Below, piece by piece: positions 14,293-23,648 of a stretch of DNA of 64,000 nt (positions are counted from its first letter, which is position 1; each line of letters begins with the position of its first letter). Made by a program: the position numbers and the translations under genes. The notes beneath the pieces are model-generated. The model was not told the origin of the DNA, searched no databases, and was given only the letters and a program-made list of their open reading frames with translations. The stretch comes from Flavobacteriales bacterium UBA2104 (GTDB lineage Bacteria > Bacteroidota > Bacteroidia > Flavobacteriales_D > Crocinitomicaceae), in assembly GCA_002331485.1 (NCBI GenBank), contig DCYS01000027.1, forward strand, positions 67,021-131,020. Reading direction: 5' to 3'.

Positions 14293-16424
14293 AATTCGTA
14301 AATCTCCAAATTGATCTGTTTCTTAAATAGATCAACACCGATTACCTGTACTTCAACGTGATCGCCAAAGTTGTACTGTTGTTGAGTATTTCTTCCAACA
14401 ATACAAAAACGATCTGCATCGAAATAGAAGTTATCACCTGGAATAGAAGAAATGCTTATCATTCCTTCACAATAATTTTCATCTAGTTTTACGAACATTC
14501 CGAAATCAGCCAAACCTGATACTGTTCCATGAAATATCTCACCAACTTTGTCCTGAAGGAATTTAACTTGAAAGAATTTATTTGATTCTCGTTCAGCTTC
14601 AATTGCTTTTCGTTCTTGAGCAGAAATATGTTTACAAATATCATTTAACTTATTTCCATAACTCGTTTTACGATCTTCCAGTTTATCCATCATTATTCTA
14701 TGAACAACTAGATCAGCGTACCTTCTAATAGGAGAAGTAAAATGAGTGTAATAGTCAAAACCTAATCCGTAATGTCCAATATTATTGGTTTCATATGATG
14801 CTTTTGCCATTGATCGAATAGCCATGGACTGAATAAGTCCACTTTCAGGGGTGTCTTTTACTTTATCAAACAGAGCGTTTAAATTTTTAGCGATATCGTT
14901 ATAATCATGAAAATTAAAATCATACCCGAACTTGTCAATAAACACCTTGAATGTTTCTATTTTTCCAAGGTCTGGTTTGTCATGACACCTGTATATGAAA
15001 TCTTTGTCAGAACCTTTGTTTCCCGGTAGTTTTCCTGCAAAAGTTGCTGCCCTTTTGTTGGCTAACAACATAAATTCTTCAATCAGTTTATTTGCATCTT
15101 TCTGAACCTTGTTTACCACTCTAATTGGTTCACCTTCATCATTTAATACAAAACTTACTTCTTCTGAAGTTATTGAAAGCGCACCATTTTTCAGTCTTTT
15201 CTTTCTAAGTTTTTTAGCAAGGTTATCGAGAAATCGAATTTCATTTTGAAGTTCATGTTCTTTTCCTTCAATGATCTCTTGTGCATCTTCATATGCGAAT
15301 CGAACATCACTATGTATAACTCCTTTTCCAAACCATTCCTTATGGATCTTTCCACTTTCTGAAATCTCAAAAACAGCAGAAAAAGTATACTTGTCCTCAT
15401 TCGGACGTAACGAACAAGCTATGTTTGATAATTGCTCAGGCAACATTGGAATTACACGATCTTCTAGATAAACAGAGTTTCCTCTTTTAACCGCCTCTTC
15501 GTCCATCGCTGTTCCTGGTTTTACATAGTGGCTAACATCAGCAATATGGACACCCAGTTCTATATTTCCATTATCGAGCTTTTTGTAAGAAATTGCGTCG
15601 TCAAAATCTTTGGCATCAAAAGGATCGATTGTGAAAGTCAGCGTATCCCGAAAATCTCTACGCTTTTTTATTTCTTCTGGATCCAACTCAATACCAACAT
15701 TTTCTGCTTCTTCAATTACCTCTTGAGGAAACTTGATCTCAAACTCATTCTTTAAGAGAATTGAGAGCATTTCAGTATCATTGTTACCAGGATTTCCTAG
15801 TATCTCAATCACTTCTCCATAGGGGCTATCTACTCCTTTTGGCCATGATGTCATTTTAACAAGTGCTTTCTGACCGTCTTTCCCACCATTCAATTTTTCG
15901 AGTGGAATAAAGAAGTCTTGACTAACACGTGAATTATCCAAAAGTAAAAAAGCAAAGTTCTTTTTAACATCGAGTGTTCCAACAAACATCTCTGTTTTTC
16001 TTTTCACGATTTTCGTGATCTTACCTTCAATTTTTGCTTTGCGTCTGGCAATAACCTCTACTTCAACACTGTCACCGTGAAGAGCGTGATTCATGTGTTT
16101 CGGTGAAATGTAAATATCTTTCTCACTTTGATCAGAAACAACATATCCAGCTCCTCTATTCGTAGCATCTAAAGTACCTGTAATTCCTGCGGAAAAAGAT
16201 TCATTTAGTATAAACGCACCTTTTTGAAACTCGTTTAGAAAGCCTTCATTTTTAAGGTCGTTTAATATACTTAAAACGAGTTTACGAGTATTTTTATCTG
16301 AAACGTCGAGTATAGCACTGATCTGTTTGTAGTTGTATTTTTGGTCGGGGTGTTTTTTAAAAACGGCACGTATGGCTGAAGTAAGTCCTTTTTTATTTTT
16401 TCGTCTTTGTTTGTTTCTTGACAT
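14289..16424 (-). CDS. rnr: Ribonuclease R
   Basis: The 711-residue protein has the full RNase R order: winged helix (about 10-75), two cold-shock OB domains (about 80-230), the RNB catalytic domain (about 255-580, with metal-binding Asp residues in IDPFDAKDFDDAIS near 270) and a C-terminal S1 domain (about 630-708, GTVSGLADFGMFVKL). It is a processive 3'-5' exoribonuclease for structured RNA and mRNA/rRNA quality control. The Lys-rich tail of the E. coli enzyme is absent; a basic stretch is at the N-terminus instead (SRNKQRRKNKKG). Single gene, convergent with rpiB. Confidence 0.97.
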   Translation of the reverse strand: MSRNKQRRKNKKGLTSAIRAVFKKHPDQKYNYKQISAILDVSDKNTRKLVLSILNDLKNEGFLNEFQKGAFILNESFSAGITGTLDATNRGAGYVVSDQSEKDIYISPKHMNHALHGDSVEVEVIARRKAKIEGKITKIVKRKTEMFVGTLDVKKNFAFLLLDNSRVSQDFFIPLEKLNGGKDGQKALVKMTSWPKGVDSPYGEVIEILGNPGNNDTEMLSILLKNEFEIKFPQEVIEEAENVGIELDPEEIKKRRDFRDTLTFTIDPFDAKDFDDAISYKKLDNGNIELGVHIADVSHYVKPGTAMDEEAVKRGNSVYLEDRVIPMLPEQLSNIACSLRPNEDKYTFSAVFEISESGKIHKEWFGKGVIHSDVRFAYEDAQEIIEGKEHELQNEIRFLDNLAKKLRKKRLKNGALSITSEEVSFVLNDEGEPIRVVNKVQKDANKLIEEFMLLANKRAATFAGKLPGNKGSDKDFIYRCHDKPDLGKIETFKVFIDKFGYDFNFHDYNDIAKNLNALFDKVKDTPESGLIQSMAIRSMAKASYETNNIGHYGLGFDYYTHFTSPIRRYADLVVHRIMMDKLEDRKTSYGNKLNDICKHISAQERKAIEAERESNKFFQVKFLQDKVGEIFHGTVSGLADFGMFVKLDENYCEGMISISSIPGDNFYFDADRFCIVGRNTQQQYNFGDHVEVQVIGVDLFKKQINLEIYEF

Positions 16425-16576
16425 TCGTTTTTGTTGCGTAAAAATTTGTTTAAAGATAGTTTAAATAAATTGCTCGGATTTCAAGTACGAAGTTATCATT
16501 CTGTAAAGAAATCAAATTTACTCTTTGGAACAGTTCTAATCTAACGCCCAGTATTTCAATACTAGTCGATTATTCT

Positions 16577-16584
16577 TATTTTTG
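16577..16584 (+). promoter_or_regulatory. -7 element before the ferritin gene
   Basis: TATTTTTG is a perfect TAnnTTTG match, 18 bases before the ATG at 16603. It overlaps a possible in-frame TTG start at 16582, which argues that translation really starts at 16603. Confidence 0.55.
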
Positions 16585-16602
16585 TTTAAAAACAAGGTAG
16601 TT

Positions 16603-17118
16603 ATGAATAAGCGTGTTGAAGAAGTATTAAATGAACAGATCATAAAAGAAGCATCATCTAGTCATCTTTATTTGTCTATGGCTTCATGGGCGGAAAACGA
16701 AGGTTATAATGGAACAGCGAAGTTTCTTTACAAGCACAGTGATGAGGAGCGATTTCATATGCTAAAACTTGTAAAGTTTATCAATGAAAGAGGAGGGATT
16801 GCTAAGATTCCAGCAATAGAAAAACCACCAATTAGCTTTGATTCAATGATCAAGATATTCAGTTCATTATTGGAACATGAAATAACTGTAACAGAGAGTA
16901 TTAATAATGTTGTAGATGTGTGTCTCCAGGAAAAAGATTACACAACACACAACTTTATACAGTGGTATGTTTCTGAGCAGTTAGAAGAGGAAGCTTTGGC
17001 AAGGACTATCATGGATAAACTTAAGTTGATAGGAAATGACAAAGGAGGGCTATATCTTTTTGACAGAGATATGGAAAACGCTGCAATTACTCCAGAAACG
17101 GTAGGAGGAGAGGAGTAG
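16603..17118 (+). CDS. ftnA: Ferritin
   Basis: The 171-residue protein is a four-helix bacterial-type ferritin. Ferroxidase ligands are visible: Glu in LNEQIIKEASSSHLYL (about 17), the E-E-R-x-H set in HSDEERFHML (about 49-53), Glu in LEHEITVTE (about 94) and Q/E residues in VSEQLEEEAL (about 127-130). It stores iron and limits Fenton chemistry in the cytoplasm. I chose the ATG at 16603, with AAGG ahead of it, over an upstream TTG that overlaps the promoter. The cyclase gene starts 12 bases after the stop, so the two may be cotranscribed. Confidence 0.95.
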   Translation: MNKRVEEVLNEQIIKEASSSHLYLSMASWAENEGYNGTAKFLYKHSDEERFHMLKLVKFINERGGIAKIPAIEKPPISFDSMIKIFSSLLEHEITVTESINNVVDVCLQEKDYTTHNFIQWYVSEQLEEEALARTIMDKLKLIGNDKGGLYLFDRDMENAAITPETVGGEE

Positions 17119-17130
17119 TAATATATCCAT

Positions 17131-20100
17131 ATGGTAAACACTTTGAACATTCGACCTCTACTACAAACACTTTGCTGTGTTTTGATTTTGCACTTCGCTA
17201 CTGCACAAGATCATATTCAGTTTAAGAACTATAGTATTAGTGATGGGTTATCTCAAAGTGTTGTCTCTTCTATAATACAAGATGACCTGGGAGCTCTGTG
17301 GCTCGGTACTCAGGATGGTATAAACCGCTTTAATGGGAAGAACTTTGAAGTTTTTTCTGCTGAAAAAGGTCAGGATATTTCCAACGAATATATTCATGTT
17401 TCAATAGCAGATAAGGATGGAAACCTATGGTTTGGAACTTACAATGGTTTAACAAGATATAATCCAAGATCTGTTTCTTTTGAATCCTATTTGAGAGATT
17501 CTAAAAAGAGACTTGAAATTCATGCTATAGCTGAGGACAAGGAAGGAAACCTGTGGTTAGGAACCGCGTATGGGAGAATTTTCTTATTTGATACAGAAAA
17601 AGAAACATTTACATTAAAGGATGACTCTGTATTTGATTCAAAAATAGTAGATATTCAATTTAATGGATCAGAGTTAGTTGTTGTAAGTGAGTTTCAAGGA
17701 GTATTATTTACAGACGCCGAATTAATCAATAAAAGAACGATTAAACCATCGGTATCAGGAGGAAACTTTGTTATAAACGGTATTATTGAACACCCATCAG
17801 AAGAGTTATTACTTGCTACAAATAAAGGCGCATTCATTTATGACAAAAGATCTAAGCAGCTATTACCATATAGCAAGTTGTTTGATGCAGTAAAAAACAT
17901 AAACATTGTTGATGCTTTATACTTATCTGACAAGAAAATACTTGTTGCTTCCGAAAACAAAGGGTTGTTTCAGGTTACAGGTGTCTCTGATGACAGCTCG
18001 AAGGTTTTGAATTATTCTGCTGATTATTTTCAGAAGGGTTCATTAATGTCGAATAAGATAAGTAAGCTTTATCAGGATAATCAAGGCATCATTTGGATTG
18101 CTTCGCAACGAGGTTTGAGCAGCTTTGACCCAAATAACCTTGGGTTTAGAGGAGTAGGTTTTTCGGCTAACCTTTCTAAAGGTTTGCCATCTCAGAATAT
18201 TTGGGGGTTTGATGAAGACAAGTCAGGTCGGTTTTTATTTATTGCGGCAGATCATGGAGTTACTATGTTCGATAGAAGTGAACATATTTATCATCACTTC
18301 ATGCGTTCTCCAAAAAACAATGAAGATTATACTACACTCACGGTGTTCTATGTAGATAAGGGAAAGCTTTTCGTTGGCTCTGTAGATGGGCTTTTTGAAC
18401 TAACATACGACCTCGAAAACCCTGATGACTATTCTTTTGAGAAGCTAGCGCATACTGCAAAAGGTCAGCGAGGATTTGATAAAACATATAAAATTGTCAG
18501 ATATAAAGAGAAGAATACTTTTCTAATAGGAACGAGAGCAGGTGTAGCTGTGTTGGATTATGATACTAAAAGCTTTCAGTATTTGTTTAATAAATCTGAC
18601 GTTAAAACAAGTTTAGGACCTGGTCCATGTAGATTAGTATTTGAATCCAAGAGTGGTCAGTATTATGTTGCTCCAAGCTCAGGAGGGTTGTATGAAATAT
18701 ATGTTGATGAATCAGGGTCTTTTAACGTTAGAAAACCAGAGAAGTTTAAGTTGTTGTCAGGTGTAACAAAGGATTATCTTACTAGCGCTCTTGAAAACGA
18801 ACCAGGAATATATTGGTTTGGAACCTTAGGTGACGGATTAATACGTTATAACGTCAACACTCAGCAAATAAAAAGCTTCGGAAAAACAGAAGGTCTGCCA
18901 AACAATGTAATCTATGGAGTTGAATGGTCTCCATCAGATCCAGATCATTTATGGTTGTCAACAAACCGAGGTGTAGTTGCAATGAATATTAACTCTCGCC
19001 AGTTTCACATCTTCACCGAAAAAGATGGGTTAATGAGTAATGAGCTGAACCTTGGGGCAAGTTTTGTTGCCAAAAACGATGAGGTATACTTTGGTGGGAT
19101 TTTAGGTTATAATTATATCGATCCTTCAGAAGCTTTTAGAAAGAACAGTGAACTCAAGGTCTACTTTTCTGGTATTGAGGTTGAGAACAAAACCATTTTC
19201 CCAAAAAACAGTGATCTTCTAAGTCAAAGTATAGCATTTACAGATAAAATAGTTCTTCCCTACAATCAACGTAGTTTAAAACTATTATTCTTTGCAAACG
19301 ATCTGAGTAACCCAGAAAGAATCGAATATAAGTATACGATGAAGGGTGACGACAATGTTGACGAAGAGCTTGGTTCTAGCAATGAGTTAAGGTTTGCGAG
19401 CATTGCACCAGGGCGATACGAGCTTAATGTTTATGCACGAACAGTAAATGGAAGCTGGAATAACTCTCCTGCAAAACTGATCATTGAAGTGGAGAAACCT
19501 TTTTGGCTGCAGTGGTGGTTTTTCATTAGTATAGGTGCACTGATCCTTTTGATCGTTCTATTAATGGTTAGAAAAAGTATTGATAAGGAGCGTAGGCAAC
19601 AAGTTAGATTGGAGATGAAGATTGCCGAAAGAACGAGAGAGCTGAGAAGGAAAACCGAAAAAATCGAGGACCAGAAAACACGACTTGAAGAACAAACAAA
19701 AGAATTAGCTCAAGAAAAGGAAAAGTCGGAACGACTCTTAAACAACATTCTTCCTAAAGAAACAGCTAGTCAGCTTAAGAAAGACGGAAGGTCTGCTGCA
19801 CGTGATTTCAACATGGTGTCTATAATGTTTACCGACTTTGTTGGGTTTACGAAGATTGCTGAGAACATGAAAGCGAAGGACTTGGTATCCATTCTTGATA
19901 AGCACTTCAGAAAGTTTGATGATATTATTGAGAAAAACGATCTTGAGAAGATCAAGACGATCGGTGATGCTTATATGTGTGCAGGAGGAGTTCCTATCCG
20001 TAACAAAACAAACCCGATCAACACCGTTTTGGCCGCAGTTCAGATCAAGTACTATATGCTTGATCAGAAAGAGGAAATGATCAAGAATGGTGATCAATAC

Positions 20101-21033
20101 TGGAAACTACGTATAGGCATTAATACGGGGGCAGTATCGGCAGGAGTTATAGGGACCAAAAGGTATGCATACGATGTGTGGGGTAGCACAGTAAACAGAG
20201 CACAACGTATGGAGCAAATGTGTGAACCTGAAACCATAGCAGTAACAGAAGACACATTCGAGCATATAGAACCGTATTTTGAATGTAAGAAAGTAGGAAG
20301 GGTCGTTACAAAGAGTGGGTTAAAGATCATGATGTATGAAGTCATATCTATCAAGCCTGAGCTTTCGATAGATGAAAAAGGAATTGAACCGAATGATTCT
20401 TTCCATAAACTTGTAAATCTTCACCATTACAGCCAGATCAACTACTATAAAGCAGAAAGGTTTATTCTTTCTAAACTAAAAAAGGAATTAAGCCCTAAAC
20501 TTCATTACCATTCATACGACCATTCAAAAGACGTTACCAGACAAGCTGAAAGAATAGCGATTGGAGAAGGAATTACAGATGAGGACTTGTTCTTATTGAA
20601 GTCTGCGGCATCATATCATGATGCGGGATTTGTGGAGCAGTATGACAAGAATGAACCAATTGGTGCAAGAATGGCTGAAGAGATCCTGCCAAACTTTGGT
20701 TATACAGAAGCTCATATTCAACGGATCAAAGAACTAATTTATGTTACACAGATTCCACACCAACCTAAAAATAAGCTTGAGGAGATCATTTGTGATGCTG
20801 ATCTTGATTATTTGGGAAGAGATGATTTTCACGAGATTGCGGACCGTTTGAGGTTAGAACTAAAAGAAAACGGTAAAATTGATAGTGATAAACAATGGGA
20901 TCAAATTCAAGTAAGCTTCCTGACGCAACACAGATATTTTACGAGAACATCAATTGAGACTAGAAAAGCTAAGAAGTTGAAAAACCTCGAAGAGATCAAG
21001 GAGCGTCTTGCACGAGATGAATACGACGATTAA
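17131..21033 (+). CDS. Beta-propeller sensor, adenylate cyclase and HD-domain fusion
   Basis: The 1,300-residue protein has a signal peptide (about 1-26), two-component-regulator propeller repeats (about 30-690; LWLGTQDGINRF, LWFGTYNGLTRY, IWIASQRGLSSF and others), a Y_Y_Y domain (about 715-785), a membrane helix (about 793-813), a coiled coil (about 815-870), a class III nucleotide cyclase domain (about 888-1075) and an HD domain (about 1115-1240). The cyclase has both metal Asp residues (FTDFVGFT, IGDAYM), Lys in KIKTIGD and Asp in YDVWGSTVN, the pair that selects ATP, and the Asn/Arg transition-state pair in NRAQR. The HD domain shows H in YDHS, HD in YHDAGF and D in CDADLDYLG. It thus looks able to make cAMP in response to a periplasmic ligand; the HD domain may hydrolyse a nucleotide. 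Confidence 0.93.
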   Translation: MVNTLNIRPLLQTLCCVLILHFATAQDHIQFKNYSISDGLSQSVVSSIIQDDLGALWLGTQDGINRFNGKNFEVFSAEKGQDISNEYIHVSIADKDGNLWFGTYNGLTRYNPRSVSFESYLRDSKKRLEIHAIAEDKEGNLWLGTAYGRIFLFDTEKETFTLKDDSVFDSKIVDIQFNGSELVVVSEFQGVLFTDAELINKRTIKPSVSGGNFVINGIIEHPSEELLLATNKGAFIYDKRSKQLLPYSKLFDAVKNINIVDALYLSDKKILVASENKGLFQVTGVSDDSSKVLNYSADYFQKGSLMSNKISKLYQDNQGIIWIASQRGLSSFDPNNLGFRGVGFSANLSKGLPSQNIWGFDEDKSGRFLFIAADHGVTMFDRSEHIYHHFMRSPKNNEDYTTLTVFYVDKGKLFVGSVDGLFELTYDLENPDDYSFEKLAHTAKGQRGFDKTYKIVRYKEKNTFLIGTRAGVAVLDYDTKSFQYLFNKSDVKTSLGPGPCRLVFESKSGQYYVAPSSGGLYEIYVDESGSFNVRKPEKFKLLSGVTKDYLTSALENEPGIYWFGTLGDGLIRYNVNTQQIKSFGKTEGLPNNVIYGVEWSPSDPDHLWLSTNRGVVAMNINSRQFHIFTEKDGLMSNELNLGASFVAKNDEVYFGGILGYNYIDPSEAFRKNSELKVYFSGIEVENKTIFPKNSDLLSQSIAFTDKIVLPYNQRSLKLLFFANDLSNPERIEYKYTMKGDDNVDEELGSSNELRFASIAPGRYELNVYARTVNGSWNNSPAKLIIEVEKPFWLQWWFFISIGALILLIVLLMVRKSIDKERRQQVRLEMKIAERTRELRRKTEKIEDQKTRLEEQTKELAQEKEKSERLLNNILPKETASQLKKDGRSAARDFNMVSIMFTDFVGFTKIAENMKAKDLVSILDKHFRKFDDIIEKNDLEKIKTIGDAYMCAGGVPIRNKTNPINTVLAAVQIKYYMLDQKEEMIKNGDQYWKLRIGINTGAVSAGVIGTKRYAYDVWGSTVNRAQRMEQMCEPETIAVTEDTFEHIEPYFECKKVGRVVTKSGLKIMMYEVISIKPELSIDEKGIEPNDSFHKLVNLHHYSQINYYKAERFILSKLKKELSPKLHYHSYDHSKDVTRQAERIAIGEGITDEDLFLLKSAASYHDAGFVEQYDKNEPIGARMAEEILPNFGYTEAHIQRIKELIYVTQIPHQPKNKLEEIICDADLDYLGRDDFHEIADRLRLELKENGKIDSDKQWDQIQVSFLTQHRYFTRTSIETRKAKKLKNLEEIKERLARDEYDD

Positions 21034-21061
21034 TAGTTTCCCTTCACAAAAGAATTAAGCA

Positions 21062-21091
21062 TAAAAAAGCCGTCACTCTAAAGCAACGGCT
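21062..21091 (-). terminator. Terminator after the universal stress gene
   Basis: On the minus strand AGCCGT and ACGGCT (21068-21073 and 21086-21091) form a 6-bp stem, followed by a T tract (21062-21067). It also lies 28 bases beyond the stop of the cyclase gene on the other strand. Confidence 0.65.
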
Positions 21092-21115
21092 CAAATATTA
21101 TTTGTTAAATAGTGT

Positions 21116-21937
21116 TTAAGAGAATAGAACACTACTACCATATGGAGTTTCTATTGGGTTTACAACCAGTGTCGGAATCTGAGCATCATTTGTGATCATA
21201 TATTGCTCGTAATTCGATCCAAACGCTCCCAGGTAGTTGCTTTTGTTTTGATTCATAATAGCAATTAGGTCAGCATCTTTACTAACGGCTAATTTAACTA
21301 CCTCTTTATCAAAACCACTACTTGGTGCCAAAGTTGCTGTCATTTCAATATTTCTTTCAGAGAAGAACTTTTTAGCGAACTTCACATTTGCTTGAACTTT
21401 ACGCTTTAAGAACTCATCCGACTCATCTGGAGTGATAACATGAACTCTTGATTTGAAATATTTTGCAATAGAAGCAACTATCGCTAACTTCTGTTTAGTT
21501 TCTTTATTAAGATCTAGTGGAGCCACAATATCATCATATCCATTTTCACCTACTTGTTTTTGTTGAACAATGATAAATGGAACAGAAGAATGTGTAACAA
21601 CTTTTAGTGCGTGTGACCCAGCGATATGCTGCCAACCTGATGCACCGTGAGTCCCCATAAAGATGAGGTCTGCGTGATGTTCAGCAGCAAAATCACCTAT
21701 ATCGTCGAAGATATTTCCAACTCGAACTTTAGGGGTTAATTTTACACCATTATCAGCTTTCTGACTGATAAGGTCTGTCAATTTTTTCTCTGCTCCATCT
21801 ATTGCCTTTTCTTTAGCAACAACGTGAAGAACAAAGACTTCGGCACCGACAACTTTTGCAGTAGCAATTGCGTGGTTTAACGCACAGTCCGCCACTTCTG
21901 AAAAATCGTGAGGGACAATAAAACTTTTGTCAGACAT
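21116..21937 (-). CDS. Universal stress protein, tandem UspA domains
   Basis: The 273-residue protein has two UspA folds: residues 1-140 start FIVPHDFSEVADCALNHAI and include the nucleotide-binding loop GTHGASGWQHIAGSHA; residues 150-270 are a second, weaker copy (IVAPLDLNKETKQ, then LIAIMNQNKSN) lacking the full Gly-rich loop. Such proteins bind ATP or AMP and change with stress or growth arrest; the exact partner is unknown. Single gene, read toward the cyclase gene, with its own terminator. Confidence 0.93.
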   Translation of the reverse strand: MSDKSFIVPHDFSEVADCALNHAIATAKVVGAEVFVLHVVAKEKAIDGAEKKLTDLISQKADNGVKLTPKVRVGNIFDDIGDFAAEHHADLIFMGTHGASGWQHIAGSHALKVVTHSSVPFIIVQQKQVGENGYDDIVAPLDLNKETKQKLAIVASIAKYFKSRVHVITPDESDEFLKRKVQANVKFAKKFFSERNIEMTATLAPSSGFDKEVVKLAVSKDADLIAIMNQNKSNYLGAFGSNYEQYMITNDAQIPTLVVNPIETPYGSSVLFS

Positions 21938-22085
21938 AATTAGTTTTGGTTTTTACAGTCTAGCTGCAAAAGTAAACAAATGTTTATAATGCAGCCACAT
22001 TATTTAGCGCATTAATATTACTAAATATTTTTTTAATAATGACCTGATAACTTAACTAATCGGTAACCTAAGGGTAATTCATAAG

Positions 22086-22106
22086 AGCTGGTTTTCAGCT
22101 TTTTTT
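22086..22106. terminator. Small hairpin with T tract before the GH3 gene
   Basis: AGCTG (22086-22090) pairs with CAGCT (22096-22100) over GTTTT and is followed by six T. It is in the leader of the + strand gene that starts at 22125, so it could attenuate it. With only 5 bp of stem it may be chance. Confidence 0.3.
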
Positions 22107-22124
22107 GTCATTAAAACTGAGAAA

Positions 22125-23648
22125 ATGACTTTTGTTGGAAGCCTGATTAAGAACACTACTCGAGCATCATACCAATACAAATCTAACAGAAATGAACCTC
22201 ACCCAGAACAACGTAAAGTTCTTGAAACACTTTTACAAAAAGGGAGAAAAACAAGTTTTGGGAAGATATATAACTTTTCACGTATTCTAGAAAACGAACG
22301 CGTTTTTGAATCATTCAGTGAACGTATACCGATATATACGTACGAGCGACTTTATAAAGAGTTTTTAAAATACCAGCTTTCCGGATCAAAAAAGGTTGTG
22401 TGGAGTGGAGAGACAAATTATTATGCACTGACATCTGGAACAACAGAGGGAGGGTCTAAAAGGGTTCCTGTATCAGATAGCATGATCAAGCAATTTCAGA
22501 AAACTACTCTACAGCAACTCATAGCACTACACGAACTCAACTTACCACCAACATTTTTTAAGTCTTCTGTTTTAACAATTGGTGGGTCAACCAAGCTTAC
22601 CAAAATAAAGAATTACTGGGAAGGAGACCTAAGTGGAATTCTACAGAAGAACAAATCGCTTATCTATAGGCTTTTTACGAAGCCAGGTAATACCATAAGC
22701 TCAATTAAGAACTGGGATGAAAAACTAGCTGCTATTGTGAAAGATGCGAAAAAATGGGATGTAGGTGTTCTTGCTGGATCTCCAGTATGGGTGAACAGAG
22801 TCTTGGAGGAAATAGTAAACGAGTACCAGTTAAACTCAATTCACGATATATGGCCAAACCTTAAGTTCTTTCTACACGGCGGTGTTTTTCTCAGTACTTA
22901 TGAGAGTTCAATCAACAAGTTATGTAAACAGCCACTGATTTATCTGGATACTTATTTAACCAGCGAAGGTTATTTCGCTTATCAAAAACATCCAGAAGAG
23001 GATGGAATGCATCTCTTAACAAATCATGGTATTTATTATGAATTTGTTGAAGAGAAGTATTTTGACCTTCTGTTAAGTGATAAACAATTGCATCAGGTTC
23101 CCACAATAACGCTTGGCGAAGTTAGTATGAACAAAAAGTATGCGTTGATCATTTCAATCTCTTCAGGACTATGGAGATACTGCATTGGTGATATAATAAC
23201 CTTTACTTCATTGGAACCACATTTATTGAAGATATTGGGTAGAGTAAAACATACGTTGAACATTGTTGGGGAGCATGTTTCTATGGATAATATGAATAGC
23301 GCTTTACAAAAGACAAACAAGGTGTTTTCTATTCAAACTGAAGAATACTGTGTCGTTCCATCCAAGGATAATAGCTACCATCATTGGTACATAGGATCGA
23401 ATCAAACAGTTGCAGACACCGAGAGGTACGCTTCAATTCTTGATCTTAACCTGGAGGAGCTGAATGACGATTATAAAAGTCAGCGAAAATATAATATAGC
23501 AAAGCCAAAAGTAACGTTCTTACCATTGCAAAAGTTTTATGAATTCATGGAAAAGGATGGAAAAACAGGAGGACAACATAAGTTTCCCAGGGTGCTTAAT
23601 CAAAAGCAAGCCTATGATTGGGAGGCTTTTTTAAGTCGTTTTGATTGA
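22125..23648 (+). CDS. GH3-family acyl-adenylating enzyme
   Basis: The 507-residue protein is a GH3 auxin-responsive-promoter family member. It shows the ATP/AMP loop in ALTSGTTEGGSKRVPVS (about 104-120), YLTSEGYFAYQ (about 283), the YRIGD-like WRYCIGDIITFTS (about 350) and the hinge region FLGRVKH-like ILGRVKHTLNIVGEHVS (about 368). In plants such enzymes join amino acids to acyl acids through an acyl-adenylate. The substrate of the bacterial proteins is not known. The last 37 bases overlap the convergent EamA gene. Confidence 0.9.
   Translation: MTFVGSLIKNTTRASYQYKSNRNEPHPEQRKVLETLLQKGRKTSFGKIYNFSRILENERVFESFSERIPIYTYERLYKEFLKYQLSGSKKVVWSGETNYYALTSGTTEGGSKRVPVSDSMIKQFQKTTLQQLIALHELNLPPTFFKSSVLTIGGSTKLTKIKNYWEGDLSGILQKNKSLIYRLFTKPGNTISSIKNWDEKLAAIVKDAKKWDVGVLAGSPVWVNRVLEEIVNEYQLNSIHDIWPNLKFFLHGGVFLSTYESSINKLCKQPLIYLDTYLTSEGYFAYQKHPEEDGMHLLTNHGIYYEFVEEKYFDLLLSDKQLHQVPTITLGEVSMNKKYALIISISSGLWRYCIGDIITFTSLEPHLLKILGRVKHTLNIVGEHVSMDNMNSALQKTNKVFSIQTEEYCVVPSKDNSYHHWYIGSNQTVADTERYASILDLNLEELNDDYKSQRKYNIAKPKVTFLPLQKFYEFMEKDGKTGGQHKFPRVLNQKQAYDWEAFLSRFD

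Noticed and set aside
16582..16602. Upstream TTG start for ferritin
   Set aside because: It overlaps a perfect -7 promoter element, and ferritins start at the MNKRVEE position.
19738..20097. Reading frame of 119 codons on the - strand
   Set aside because: It is a shadow of the cyclase catalytic domain.
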